Shown: piece after piece, positions 17,164-26,691 of the stretch | Layout of the letters: each line of letters begins with the position of its first letter | Numbering within the stretch: position 1 is the stretch's first letter | Assembly: GCF_003946695.1 (NCBI RefSeq) | Contig: NZ_RHOX01000001.1 | Location: 124,001 to 188,000 of the forward strand | DNA from: Lapidilactobacillus bayanensis | GTDB lineage: Bacteria > Bacillota > Bacilli > Lactobacillales > Lactobacillaceae | DNA length: 64,000 nucleotides | Reading direction: 5' to 3' | The notes under the pieces: model-generated | What the model saw: the letters and a program-made list of their open reading frames with translations, nothing else | Told to the model about the DNA's origin: nothing | The model's database searches: none | Made by a program: the position numbers and the translations under genes

Positions 17164-18408
17164 ATGACAAAATATGAAGATTTAGTGCCAAGATTTCTTA
17201 AGTATGTAAAAGTTAATACGCGTTCAAATCCTAATTCAGAGACGATTCCTTCTGCTGCACATGAAGTACCATTTTTAAAATCATTAGTGGCTGAACTTGA
17301 AGCGTTGGGCATGAGTGACGTTAAATATAATGAAACAAATAGTTATGTCACCGCGCTATTACCAGCAAATATTGATCACAAAGTACCAACAATTGGCTTC
17401 ATTACGCACATTGACACAGCCGACTTTAACGCTGAAGGGGTTAATCCGCAAATCGTCGAAAATTATGATGGTAAATCTGTGATCAAACTTGATCCAGAAG
17501 GCAACTATGTTTTGGATCCTGCTGAATTTGCGAGCTTGAAGAAATACGCCGGTCATAATTTAATTACCACTGACGGTACCACATTATTAGGTGCCGACGA
17601 CAAATCGGGGGTTGCTGAAGTCATGACGGCAATGTCGTATTTAATTGCCCATCCAGAAGTTAAACATGGCGACATCAAAGTCGGTTTTGGTCCTGATGAG
17701 GAGATTGGAACTGGCGCTGATCACTTTGATACTAAGGACTTCAATGCTGATTTTGCGTACACAGTAGATGGTGGTCCTTCAGGCCAATTGGAATATGAAA
17801 CTTTCAATGCCGCTTCTTTCAAATTAAAAATTGCAGGTAAAGATGTTCATCCGGGGAGTGCAAAAGGAATTTTAGTCAGTGCGATTCAATTAGGAATTGA
17901 TTTCCAAAACCAATTACCGCGCACTGAAACGCCAGAAATGACGGATGGCCGTCAAGGCTTCTTCCAATTAGGAAACTTTAATGGCACAATCGACGAAGCT
18001 AACCTGACCTATATCATTCGTGATTTTGCTCGTGATGGCTTAGAGAAGCGTAAACAACTGGTTCGCGATATTGTAACTAAGATGAATCAAGAACTCGGTC
18101 AAGACCGTCTCACTTTAGACATGCATGATGAATATTACAACATGGTCGAAGTCATGAAGGCGCACATGGATGTGGTGAAGTTAGCTGAAGCAGCAATGGC
18201 TGAACTCAACATCACACCTGATGAGGCTCCTGTTCGTGGGGGAACAGACGGTTCTAAGTTATCCTTCATGGGGTTGCCGACACCTAATTTGTTTGCTGGT
18301 GGCGAGAATATGCATGGTCGTTACGAATATGTTTCCCAACAAGTTATGGAACAAGCACTTGATGTGATCTTGAAGATTATTGAATTAAATGTTAAGCAAA
18401 ACAGTTAA
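17164..18408 (+). CDS. pepT: Tripeptidase T
   Basis: A 414-residue M20B zinc aminopeptidase that releases the N-terminal residue of tripeptides in the cytoplasm, the last stage of casein-type peptide use. Motifs: T-H-I-D (zinc H82, catalytic D84), GADDKSG (bridging D145), PDEEIGTG (catalytic/zinc Glu near 179-180) and a C-terminal GGTDGSKLSFMG. ATG 17164 with GGAGG 7 nt upstream is used. The longer open frame upstream overlaps the Nif3-like gene and has no such site. It sits unusually inside the trmK-aro run. Confidence 0.95.
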   Translation: MTKYEDLVPRFLKYVKVNTRSNPNSETIPSAAHEVPFLKSLVAELEALGMSDVKYNETNSYVTALLPANIDHKVPTIGFITHIDTADFNAEGVNPQIVENYDGKSVIKLDPEGNYVLDPAEFASLKKYAGHNLITTDGTTLLGADDKSGVAEVMTAMSYLIAHPEVKHGDIKVGFGPDEEIGTGADHFDTKDFNADFAYTVDGGPSGQLEYETFNAASFKLKIAGKDVHPGSAKGILVSAIQLGIDFQNQLPRTETPEMTDGRQGFFQLGNFNGTIDEANLTYIIRDFARDGLEKRKQLVRDIVTKMNQELGQDRLTLDMHDEYYNMVEVMKAHMDVVKLAEAAMAELNITPDEAPVRGGTDGSKLSFMGLPTPNLFAGGENMHGRYEYVSQQVMEQALDVILKIIELNVKQNS

Positions 18409-19249
18409 AAAACAGCGGTATGCGTTACTGGCTCATCCGGCAAAGCACAGTTTATCACCGCAAATTCATAATTATGGCTTTGAAGTAAACCGCCTAAACG
18501 CGGTTTATTTTGTTATTGATACGGTCGCCAGTGGTGCAGCAGTCGCCGAACAAATTCGGCGCATGCCTTTAGCTGGTTGTAATTTATCTTTGCCGTTGAA
18601 AGAAACACTTCTACCAGAGCTTGATGAAATATCTATCAACGCACGTCTGATCGGTGCGATTAATACGGTACGCAATGAAGATGGTCGCTTAATCGGGGAG
18701 AACACTGACGGAACAGGAATGGTCGCAGATCTTGCTGCTCACGGTGTTCAACTCGAACAGGCCCAAGTTTTATTGCTCGGTGGTGGCGCAACTGCACGCG
18801 CAATTTTAACGGCTTTGGCGTTAACACCTGTTGTCCAAGTGACAGTGCTCCAGCGCGCTAACCGACCACATTTTGCGCAGCTACAACACTTATGCGCCCA
18901 ACTTGCGGCACAGACAACAACTAAGTTAAGTTGCCATGATTGGCAGAAAATCGATCAGCTTGAGTGGTCCCGCTTTACTTTAGTAATTAATGCGACGAGT
19001 ATTGGCTTTGGTAGTCATGCCGAGCAAGCACCACTAACCGCCGCACAATTACAACAATTGGCACCCACCACAAAAGTCTGGGACGTAATTTACGAACCGC
19101 GTCAGTCACAACTTTTACAACAAGCTGACCAGCTTGGCTTAGAAACACATAACGGCTTAGGGATGTTAGTTCAGCAAGCAGCTGGCGCCTTTCAATTTTG
19201 GACTGGTAAAACTTTGCCGGTCAACGAAATTCAATCTTTTTTGAAATGA
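18389..19249 (+). CDS. aroE: Shikimate dehydrogenase
   Basis: A 286-residue NADPH enzyme reducing 3-dehydroshikimate to shikimate. Substrate-binding S-L-S-P near residue 23, N-L-S-L-P-L-K-E with the catalytic Lys, AINTV, ENTDGTGM, and the NADP loop GGGATARA are all present. C-terminus HNGLGMLVQQAAGAFQFWTG is typical. It overlaps pepT by 20 bp and lacks a clear ribosome-binding site, suggesting translational coupling. First of six consecutive shikimate-pathway genes. Confidence 0.95.
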   Translation: MLSKTVKKQRYALLAHPAKHSLSPQIHNYGFEVNRLNAVYFVIDTVASGAAVAEQIRRMPLAGCNLSLPLKETLLPELDEISINARLIGAINTVRNEDGRLIGENTDGTGMVADLAAHGVQLEQAQVLLLGGGATARAILTALALTPVVQVTVLQRANRPHFAQLQHLCAQLAAQTTTKLSCHDWQKIDQLEWSRFTLVINATSIGFGSHAEQAPLTAAQLQQLAPTTKVWDVIYEPRQSQLLQQADQLGLETHNGLGMLVQQAAGAFQFWTGKTLPVNEIQSFLK

Positions 19250-19263
19250 GGAATGAAACAAAT

Positions 19264-20280
19264 ATGATTATTCAATTTAAAACACCAATGAATCACGTTA
19301 TTGTCGACGATATCTTACTCAAAATGAAACAGGCACATCATCATGGTGTCATGTCTGATAATCATTTGGTCATCTATGATTTAAACCACTTTGATTTCAC
19401 CGATCGGGAATCTTCAGTGATTGCGCATATTGAGGCAACGCAGCCACGTTATGTTTTAAGTAGTCGTAAATTTCAACCTGAGGATACGATCATTGAAACA
19501 GCCCATAACAAGATCGGAGGCACTAATTTCACCGTCATGGCCGGTCCTTGTTCAGTTGAAAATGAGGAAATGATCCATCGTTTGGCAGCCGAAGTGAAAG
19601 CGGCAGGAGCAACGGTTGTTCGTGGTGGCGCCTTTAAACCTAGGACATCACCTTATGATTTCCAAGGTTTAGGCGTTGGTGGTCTACATTATTTGCGTGA
19701 AGCTGCCGATGAGAATGATTTGGATGTGATTACCGAAGTCATGTCAGTTGAAGAAGTTAAAACAATTGGTGCCTACACTGATATTTTTCAAATTGGTGCG
19801 CGTAACATGCAAAATTTCGATCTGCTGAAAGCGGTTGGTCGCACCGACAAGCCGGTCGCCTTGAAACGCGGTTTGGCAGCAACAATTGACGAATGGTTGA
19901 ACGCTGCTGAATATATCATCAGCGAAGGTAATTCTAACGTGATGCTTGTTGAGCGCGGCATTCGTTCATTTGACAGTACTTATACGCGTAATATTTTAGA
20001 TGTTGGCGCAATTACTGTTGCCAAAAAATTAAGTCACTTTCCAGTAATTGTTGATTCTAGTCATGCTGCTGGTCATGCCGACCTAGTTGCCCCAATGGCT
20101 TACGCTGGGGTTGCCGCTGGTGCACAAGGGTTATTGATTGAGGTTCATGATCATCCTAGTCAGGCGCTCTCTGATGCCGCCCAACAACTAACACCAGCTC
20201 AATTCGCCAAGCTAGTCAAAAAGGCGCAACGGCTTCACGATTTAGATTTTAGCGACGACAACGCAGAGAAGCATGACTAA
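19264..20280 (+). CDS. aroF: 3-deoxy-7-phosphoheptulonate (DAHP) synthase
   Basis: A 338-residue type I-beta DAHP synthase joining PEP and erythrose 4-phosphate, the entry step of the shikimate pathway. An N-terminal ferredoxin-like regulatory domain (about 1-70) precedes the barrel. Motifs: GPCSVEN, RGGAFKPRTSPYDFQGLG, QIGARNMQNFDLL, LKRG and DSSHAAGH. No chorismate mutase domain is fused. ATG 19264 is used (GAGGAA 10 nt upstream). The symbol follows lactobacillar usage; aroG or aroA(f) are equivalents. Confidence 0.93.
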   Translation: MIIQFKTPMNHVIVDDILLKMKQAHHHGVMSDNHLVIYDLNHFDFTDRESSVIAHIEATQPRYVLSSRKFQPEDTIIETAHNKIGGTNFTVMAGPCSVENEEMIHRLAAEVKAAGATVVRGGAFKPRTSPYDFQGLGVGGLHYLREAADENDLDVITEVMSVEEVKTIGAYTDIFQIGARNMQNFDLLKAVGRTDKPVALKRGLAATIDEWLNAAEYIISEGNSNVMLVERGIRSFDSTYTRNILDVGAITVAKKLSHFPVIVDSSHAAGHADLVAPMAYAGVAAGAQGLLIEVHDHPSQALSDAAQQLTPAQFAKLVKKAQRLHDLDFSDDNAEKHD

Positions 20281-21343
20281 TTGGCAATTAGCGTTAGCTG
20301 ACAAGCACACTGCTATCCAAATTGAAATTGACAGTGCACATCAATTGTTGCGTTACTTACCCATGCTTAAGGGTAAAAAAGTGCTAATCTTAACCGACAG
20401 TCAGGTGGCGCCGTTATATTTAGACAAGTTAACTCATCAACTGATCAATGATGCAACAGTGTTCACTAAAATTGTGGCAGCAGGCGAGCCTTCGAAAAAT
20501 CTTGATCATGTTGAAGAGTGTTATCGACTGTTGATTGCTGAACATTTCACCCGTCAGGATTATTTGGTCTGTCTTGGTGGCGGGATGGTTGGCGATTTGG
20601 GCGCACTGATTGCTAGTACTTATATGCGCGGCATTCAACTCGTCCAAGTACCAACTACGATTGTTGCCCAATCAGACAGTAGTATTGGTGGCAAAACTGC
20701 GATTGATTATCATCATTTGAAAAATTTGATTGGCACCTTTTACCCGGCTCAGTCTGTGTTAGTCGACCCGCAACTATTATTGACACTACCTCAACGTGAA
20801 TTGGCGGCGGGACTAGTTGAAGTGATCAAGTCTTTACTAATTAGTGAGCGGCAGCCGACCGATCAGCACTTATTGGCTAGAATTACGCCACAGAGTTTAA
20901 GTGATGTTGATTTACTCGCTCAGCTCGTGACCCGTGGTTTACAAATTAAGTCACACTTTGCTGCGATTGATTTCTACGACTTCAAAGAACGGCGGTACTT
21001 GAACTTTGGTCACACAATTGGTCATGCAGTCGAGGCGTTGGCGGCAGGTGAGTTACACCATGGTGAAGCAGTCAGCATTGGGTTAATCACCATCATGCGG
21101 CGGTTAGTAGTGCATCAAGACTTACCGGTTCAAGTACTTGAACAAACACAGCAGTTGTTACTCGCATTGCAACTCCCAATTGAAATTCCAACAGGCTTTA
21201 CCCATGAACAAATCATGGCAAAGGTAACTGCCGACAAAAAAGCCAGCACAGCCGGTATTCAACTCGTTTTACTACACGATTTTGGACAACCATATTTGCA
21301 GACAATGACGTTCAAGAATTTTCAAGACTGGTTAGGGTGGTAA
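20273..21343 (+). CDS. aroB: 3-dehydroquinate synthase
   Basis: A 356-residue NAD- and metal-dependent cyclase making 3-dehydroquinate from DAHP. Visible: the NAD site CLGGGMVGDLGALIASTYMRGI, the active-site QVPTTIVAQSDSSIGGKTAID, the metal-binding E of GLVEVIK, and the two metal His in NFGHTIGHAVE and HHGEAVSIG. Length is normal. It overlaps aroF by eight bases. The next step (3-dehydroquinate dehydratase, aroD/aroQ) is not encoded in the window. Confidence 0.96.
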   Translation: MTNWQLALADKHTAIQIEIDSAHQLLRYLPMLKGKKVLILTDSQVAPLYLDKLTHQLINDATVFTKIVAAGEPSKNLDHVEECYRLLIAEHFTRQDYLVCLGGGMVGDLGALIASTYMRGIQLVQVPTTIVAQSDSSIGGKTAIDYHHLKNLIGTFYPAQSVLVDPQLLLTLPQRELAAGLVEVIKSLLISERQPTDQHLLARITPQSLSDVDLLAQLVTRGLQIKSHFAAIDFYDFKERRYLNFGHTIGHAVEALAAGELHHGEAVSIGLITIMRRLVVHQDLPVQVLEQTQQLLLALQLPIEIPTGFTHEQIMAKVTADKKASTAGIQLVLLHDFGQPYLQTMTFKNFQDWLGW

Positions 21344-21346
21344 AAA

Positions 21347-22549
21347 ATGGATTACGTCACAGCTGGGGAATCACATGGTCCCTTCTTAACAGCAATTATT
21401 TCTGGATTTCCGGCCAACGTCCCTTTAGATCAAGAGCAACTGCTTGCCCAACTCCGCCAACGCCAGATCGGTTATGGTCGGGGCGGACGCATGAAGATCG
21501 AAACAGATCAAGTTCAGGTGACCAGTGGCGTTCATTTCGGTCAGACTTTAGGTTCACCAATCGGCTTGCTACTAGCTAACCAAGATTATGAAAACTGGCA
21601 GCACGTCATGTCGACTTGGTCTGACACGGACCGTCAAACACCTGAAAATCGTAAGCGCGTGATTACTCGACCACGGCCAGGTCATGCTGATTTGGTCGGC
21701 GGTTTGAAATACCGACACTTAACTGATTTACGCAATGTTTTAGAACGGGCCAGTGCTCGTGAAACAACGATGCGCGTGGCAGTCGGTAATTTGTGTCAAC
21801 AATTTCTGGCTCATTTTAACATTCAGGTTTGTGGCATTGTCACTGGAATCGGTTCGGCGTTGTTAAGTCAGGCTGCTATTACCACGATGAGTCGACCGCT
21901 GACTGCAACTAAATTTCGCAGTGAAATCATAACACCCGTTCAAAACAGTGATGTTCGGACGATCGATCCAACTGCGGCAAGTCAAATGCGACAGGCCATT
22001 GATCAAGCTAAAGCTGATCAAACAACTTTAGGTGGTCAGATTAGAGTCGTTGTTCAAGGATTACCAGCTGGGTTGGGCAGTTATATTAGTGCGCCGCAAA
22101 AATTAGATGCACGATTAAGCCAAGCATTGATGAGTATCAATGCGATTAAAGGCGTCAGTTTTGGCGATGGCTTTGCTCTGGGACAAGCGTCTGGCCGCAA
22201 CACTTTAGATTTAATTACTTATCAGGATGGCCGTTATCAACGTGCCGCTAACCATCAAGGTGGGTTAGAAGGTGGCATGACGAATGGTACGCCATTGCTG
22301 ATTGATCTAGTCATGAAGCCAATTCCAACCCAGCCAACCGGTAGTCCGACAGTCGACGTCCAAACCCACGAGCCTGTTTTGGCAACCGTTGAACGTTCTG
22401 ACACTACGGCAGTTCCAGCGGCGGCCGTGATTGCCGAAGCAATGACCGCCATCACAATCATGCAAGCTTTTTGCGAAATGTTTGGTTCAGACGATTTTGC
22501 ACGCATCAAACGTAATTATCAAGCTTATTTGGATGAAAGCAATGATTGA
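21347..22549 (+). CDS. aroC: Chorismate synthase
   Basis: A 400-residue FMN-dependent enzyme converting EPSP to chorismate. The start YVTAGESHGP is the first signature. GRGGRMKIE, RPRPGHADL, ERASARETTMRVAVG and HQGGLEGGMTNG are further conserved blocks. The start lies three bases after aroB. The end overlaps aroA by eight bases. Confidence 0.97.
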   Translation: MDYVTAGESHGPFLTAIISGFPANVPLDQEQLLAQLRQRQIGYGRGGRMKIETDQVQVTSGVHFGQTLGSPIGLLLANQDYENWQHVMSTWSDTDRQTPENRKRVITRPRPGHADLVGGLKYRHLTDLRNVLERASARETTMRVAVGNLCQQFLAHFNIQVCGIVTGIGSALLSQAAITTMSRPLTATKFRSEIITPVQNSDVRTIDPTAASQMRQAIDQAKADQTTLGGQIRVVVQGLPAGLGSYISAPQKLDARLSQALMSINAIKGVSFGDGFALGQASGRNTLDLITYQDGRYQRAANHQGGLEGGMTNGTPLLIDLVMKPIPTQPTGSPTVDVQTHEPVLATVERSDTTAVPAAAVIAEAMTAITIMQAFCEMFGSDDFARIKRNYQAYLDESND

Positions 22550-23885
22550 ACAAAAAACGATTCAACAACAATTTAATGACTTAGTGATCACGCCCACGCA
22601 ATCGTTACAGGGAACTTACCAGACACCGAGTGACAAAAGCATTTCCCACCGTGCCTTAATTTTTGGCGCGCTGGCTCAAGGTGAAACAGTAATTAACCGA
22701 CTTCTACCGTCCGCAGATGTGTTGCGCACGAAAACTGCCTTACAACAACTTGGCGTCGCAATGACGACTCAAGGTGAGCAAACCATGATTAGTGGGCAAG
22801 GCGGCTTTAACTTTAACGAACCTGCAACAGCGTTAAAGTTAGGTAATTCAGGTACAACCGCCCGTATTTTTCTAGGGTTATTAGCTCAGCAAAATTTTCC
22901 AATCACTTTAAACGGTGACGCTAGTTTAAGTCAACGACCGATGGATCGCGTTGTTGCGCCCTTAACAGCGATGGGATTGCAGGTCCAATACTTGAGTTCA
23001 TTTGATTATTTACCATTAGAAATTTTGCCCGGTGCACAGCTACGCGGTTTGAATTATCGAATGCCAATTGCTAGCGCACAACTCAAATCAGCTCTAATCT
23101 TAGCGGCCTTACAAGCTGAGCAACCTTCAATAATTGTGCAGCCTGCAGCCAGTCGAGATCATACTGAATTAATGTTGCAACAATTTGGTGGTCAAATTCA
23201 GCAAGATGGTTTAACTCTAACCGTGCAACCTTTGCATGAACCACTATTTGGCCAGACGCTAACGATCCCTGGCGATCCATCAACGGCTGCTTTTTTCATT
23301 GCTGCTGCCTTATTGCGTCCTAATAGTCGGATTTTGATTAAAAATCAAAGCCTTAATCCGACGCGTACCGGCTTTTTGCAGTTGTTACAGCAACTAAATG
23401 CACCGCTAACGATTACTAAACAAACGACAACACCTGAAAGCAGCGGTGATGTTCTCGTCACAAGTTTAACAACGCAATTGAATTCACTAGTAATTGATCG
23501 GGACAACTTAGGTAGCGTGATCGATGAAATTCCAATCATCAGCTTGTTTGCCACGCAATTAGCTGGTCCAACTATTATTCGTGATGCGCAAGAGTTACGT
23601 TACAAAGAAACAGACCGTTTGCACGTGATCACTGTAGAACTAGGCAAGTTGGGGGCACAAATCGTCGAACAATCTGACGGCTTGATTATTAATGGGCCAA
23701 CAAAATTACACCGACCAGAGTCAACTTTGGATGCACATCAAGATCACCGCATTGCCATGATGTTAGTTGTCGCTGAATTAATCATCGGTGAAAAAGCACC
23801 CATTAAAGGAATCGAGAGTGTGACAATTTCTAATCCAACCTTTATTCAAGATTTAATTTCATTACTAAAGGACAAAAGCGTATGA
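22542..23885 (+). CDS. aroA: 3-phosphoshikimate 1-carboxyvinyltransferase (EPSP synthase)
   Basis: A 447-residue two-domain enzyme transferring enolpyruvate from PEP to shikimate 3-phosphate. Conserved: SDKSISHRALIFGALA (substrate Lys and Ser), LGNSGTTARIF, RPMDRV, GDPSTAAFFIAAAL, DEIPIISLFA with the catalytic Asp and Glu, ELRYKETDR and DHRIAM. ATG 22542, inside the aroC end, is preferred to the earlier in-frame codons. Coupled to aroC and aroK by overlaps. Confidence 0.95.
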   Translation: MIEQKTIQQQFNDLVITPTQSLQGTYQTPSDKSISHRALIFGALAQGETVINRLLPSADVLRTKTALQQLGVAMTTQGEQTMISGQGGFNFNEPATALKLGNSGTTARIFLGLLAQQNFPITLNGDASLSQRPMDRVVAPLTAMGLQVQYLSSFDYLPLEILPGAQLRGLNYRMPIASAQLKSALILAALQAEQPSIIVQPAASRDHTELMLQQFGGQIQQDGLTLTVQPLHEPLFGQTLTIPGDPSTAAFFIAAALLRPNSRILIKNQSLNPTRTGFLQLLQQLNAPLTITKQTTTPESSGDVLVTSLTTQLNSLVIDRDNLGSVIDEIPIISLFATQLAGPTIIRDAQELRYKETDRLHVITVELGKLGAQIVEQSDGLIINGPTKLHRPESTLDAHQDHRIAMMLVVAELIIGEKAPIKGIESVTISNPTFIQDLISLLKDKSV

Positions 23886-24385
23886 GTATTATTCTAATCG
23901 GCTTTATGGGGGCCGGTAAAACGACGGTTGCTCAGACGTTAGCAACCGACTACCAACTAGGTATGGCTGATACTGATGATTTATTAAGCCAACGATTTCA
24001 CTGTCCAACCGGGCAATTATTGACGACGCTTGGTGAAGCACGTTTTCGTCAATTGGAATATCAAGCTTTGCAAGAGGTAATTAGTCAAAAAATTTCCGTC
24101 ATTGCTACCGGTGGAGGAATCATCGAATCCGCGGCTAGTTTGGCGTTGTTACAAGCAACGCCAAATGTTTTTTGGCTCGCTGTGGATTTTATGACGTGTT
24201 GGCAACGCATTGCTGGTGATCTAAGTCGGCCCATCGCTGCACAAACCAATCAAAAAGCCTTAACAATGCGCTTTAAACGTCGGCAAATTGCCTATCGCGT
24301 TGCCAGCAATATTATCATTGAGGCTACACAAAAAAGTCCGCAGCAACTTGCTGCGGAAATATATAGCCATTATCAAAACGATTAG
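23882..24385 (+). CDS. aroK: Shikimate kinase
   Basis: A 167-residue P-loop kinase that phosphorylates shikimate. Walker A GFMGAGKTT (residues 7-15), the shikimate-binding D of DTDD near 32, R in FRQLE and the GGGI block are present, plus the lid Arg in DLSRP. It overlaps aroA by four bases (ATGA). It ends the nine-gene run. No terminator is seen immediately after; the first strong one is at 25205. Confidence 0.93.
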   Translation: MSIILIGFMGAGKTTVAQTLATDYQLGMADTDDLLSQRFHCPTGQLLTTLGEARFRQLEYQALQEVISQKISVIATGGGIIESAASLALLQATPNVFWLAVDFMTCWQRIAGDLSRPIAAQTNQKALTMRFKRRQIAYRVASNIIIEATQKSPQQLAAEIYSHYQND

Positions 24386-24409
24386 GTTTAGTGGCGTCGC
24401 AGATTAAAA

Positions 24410-24545
24410 TAGTGGCAACTAAAACTGTTAGGTTGTGCTTTCTTCGTGCCTACGAAAAATACGCTGGTGAAACGCTGCAAGCATTGGTTTGAGCCGAATC
24501 AAATCCAATTTAGTTTGAATGTGAGCTTTATTGAGAGCGGCAAAC
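24410..24545 (+). repeat. Truncated left end of an older element B (before B6)
   Basis: Begins AAAATAGTGGCAACTAAAACTGTTAGGTTG and runs through the first hairpin (GGTTTGAG-C-CGAAT). It then has TTGAGAGCGGCAAACC, matching the first half of the second hairpin of complete copies (TTGTAAGTGGTAAACC). Copy B6 starts exactly there. Confidence 0.7.
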
Positions 24546-25053
24546 CCTAAAACTGTGATGTTGCGTTTCTTCGTGCCTACAGAAAATACGCTGGTGGAAC
24601 GCTGCGAGTATTGATTTGAGCCAAATCAAAAACTGATTTGGCTCAAATACAAACTTTCTTGTAAGTGGTAAACCACTAACAAGAATGCCGCGGCTGACCG
24701 CGATTTTCCTCCGGCACTGACAAACGAGATGTGGTGTGATTTAACAGTAAATTTGTGCTCCTGAAAATTAAAAGCACTTCAGCTTACACGTCAATTCAGT
24801 GCTTGCGCAAAGGTTGCCCTCTTGCTTGTTTAGTGAGGAAAAATAAATACCGCTCAGTGGTGAAATTGTTGTTGCAGCTTTAGCTGTTACAAACAAGACC
24901 TGTCTTGAAGACAATTTTGCAAAAATTGGCTTCAAGCAGTGTCCACCACGTTCCAGCGACAAGTATTTATTTTTCCTCACGGTACTCGCGACATTCTGTA
25001 TGCAACCTTTGCACAGGCGCGAAGAAGTATAACATAACAGTTTTAGTTGCCAC
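24546..25053 (+). repeat. Palindromic element B, copy B6
   Basis: Starts CCTAAAACTGTGATGTTG and ends AACATAACAGTTTTAGTTGCC. Left hairpins: TTTGAG-C-CAAATC..GATTTG-G-CTCAAA and CTTGTAAGTGGT..ACCACTAACAAG. Right half: hairpin GTTGCAGCTTTAGCTGTTAC, arm CTTGAAGACAATTTTGCAAAAATTGGCTTCAAG, outer GTGCTTGCGCAAAGGTTGC facing GCAACCTTTGCACAGGCGC. Confidence 0.85.
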
Positions 25054-25172
25054 TATTTTAATTAGCAGTGTCCACTACGTTCCAGCGACAAGTATTTATT
25101 TTCCACCACGGTACCTCGCACGTTCCGTATGCAACCTTTGCACAAGCGCGAAGAAGCTCGGCTCAACAGTTT
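25054..25172 (+). repeat. Right end of the older element B interrupted by B6
   Basis: AGTGTCCACTACGTTCCAGCG, GTATTTATTTTCCACC and GCAACCTTTGCACAAGCGCGAAGAAG continue the element from the middle of the right half to its terminus (CTCAACAGTTTTG). It complements the left fragment at 24410-24545, so B6 lies within an older copy. Confidence 0.7.
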
Positions 25173-25204
25173 TGGATTCAACAATTACGGAAGATAAGTC
25201 GCAA

Positions 25205-25247
25205 ACAGGGTCAAAATCCAAAGAATGGATTTTGACCCTGTTTTTTT
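25205..25247 (+). terminator. Strong terminator between aro run and pepD
   Basis: ACAGGGTCAAAATCC (25205-25219) and GGATTTTGACCCTGT (25227-25241), a 15-bp perfect stem, followed by seven T on the plus strand. The minus strand has no long T run, so it mainly serves rightward transcripts. Confidence 0.85.
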
Positions 25248-25266
25248 GCCAGTATTGTTGATTTTT

Positions 25267-26691
25267 TTATAAATTAGGATCGACCTTGAAATTCAATGGT
25301 GAGCGTAAGGTTTGGTCGGTGATCAAATCTTCAATTAGTTTTTGATAAGCCTTAATCGCCGTAGCCGCAGCTTTTTGATTGGCCTCATCTAAAACAGTTA
25401 GTTGTTCGGCCGCAGTTGTTGTGTGGATGAGTTGGTCAGTGGAGACAATTTGTTGAGCCAATATTTGATTGACCTTGGTTTGGGTATTAGTTAATTGTCT
25501 CGCGTAACGATTCCAATTACGATCCAGTAAGACACTCGCTTGTTTAAAGACCCAATAGGCCGAATTTGTTGTGTAAGTCTCTTTGCCACGTGTATACATC
25601 GGTGGTACTTTACTGCCAGCACTATAGAAAGGTACGTAAACACTTTGTGCGCTAACGCCCATCGCCAACCAGTGCAAGCCAACTAGATTGGTTGCTTCAA
25701 CGTTACGCAATTGTAATAAGTGCGATTCTTGCGTGGTGGCAACACTAATCGGCCGATAACGTTTGACCGCATCAGGATGTGCCACTAAATCATAAGGTGT
25801 GTTTTGATAATGGTCACTTAATACGCGGGCGGCATCCTTAATCGTAATCGGAAAGTCTGGCATCTGGGTAAAAGGTAAGTTGAAGTCTTCAGGGTCTTGT
25901 TGAACGGATGGCGTTAATAATCGTTGACCACTCCAAACCCGCGGTGTGTTATACACTAAATCTGAATCATCAGCGGTGCCAAATATCCGCCGGAAATTAA
26001 AAGTTTGATTTTCCGGCCAAAGCCGATTCTCAGCAACAAATTCGCGCAGGTTAGGGGAAGTTAGGAAATGGTCCGGATCGGTAAAGTCAACCGTTTCAAT
26101 GGCAATTTGGTTGGCAACAACGGCATAACTATCATCAGGAATGCGTTGTGCCACCCATTGATGTCCAGAAGCGACTTCGAAGTACCAAGCTTCTTTTTGA
26201 TCGCCAAATAAAATCCCATTGCCTTCAGCACTACCATGTTCATTAATGATTTGACCTAATAATTGAACACCTTCACGAGCAGTCTTAACGTAGGGTAGCA
26301 CAACGGTGACGATTGCTTCTTCCAAAATACCCGTTTCTAGTTCGAAAGGATCATAGGCAAGCACTTGTGCATTACCATAGGCACTTTCGGTGGCGCTGAC
26401 AGCGACGTGATATTCATTAATGCCGTCTTCTGCAAAAACGCCATAACGATCAGTCCATTCTGGTGTTGCAGAATATTGAAAGGCGACTTCGGGAAGTGCC
26501 ATTTGAAATTTATTGTCTTTTGATTTGAAGATTGCATTCTTTTGAGTTGTTCGTGTATTGAATTGCAAATGTTTGGGCCAGGCAGTTCTACTGTCTTCAT
26601 TGCGGCCAATAATAACTGAACCGTCTGCCGTAGCGTTCTTACCAATCAAAATTGAAGTACATGATGAACGACCAATTTGTTTAGTTGTCAT
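25267..26691 (-). CDS. pepD: Dipeptidase, peptidase family C69
   Basis: A 474-residue N-terminal-nucleophile dipeptidase of the PepDA type, cleaving a broad range of dipeptides in the cytoplasm. The N-terminus SSCTSILIGKNATADGSVIIGRNED is the C69 signature; C11 would become the catalytic nucleophile after removal of the preceding residues. Length matches lactobacillar PepD (about 470). RBS AAAAGGAG. Single gene, convergent with the aro run. Lactobacilli carry several paralogues, so the exact letter (pepDA, DB) is not assigned. Confidence 0.92.
   Translation of the reverse strand: MTTKQIGRSSCTSILIGKNATADGSVIIGRNEDSRTAWPKHLQFNTRTTQKNAIFKSKDNKFQMALPEVAFQYSATPEWTDRYGVFAEDGINEYHVAVSATESAYGNAQVLAYDPFELETGILEEAIVTVVLPYVKTAREGVQLLGQIINEHGSAEGNGILFGDQKEAWYFEVASGHQWVAQRIPDDSYAVVANQIAIETVDFTDPDHFLTSPNLREFVAENRLWPENQTFNFRRIFGTADDSDLVYNTPRVWSGQRLLTPSVQQDPEDFNLPFTQMPDFPITIKDAARVLSDHYQNTPYDLVAHPDAVKRYRPISVATTQESHLLQLRNVEATNLVGLHWLAMGVSAQSVYVPFYSAGSKVPPMYTRGKETYTTNSAYWVFKQASVLLDRNWNRYARQLTNTQTKVNQILAQQIVSTDQLIHTTTAAEQLTVLDEANQKAAATAIKAYQKLIEDLITDQTLRSPLNFKVDPNL

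Noticed and set aside
25205-25247. Terminator as the end of pepD
   Set aside because: The hairpin is placed for both strands, but the minus-strand side lacks a T run; the main use is for rightward transcripts.
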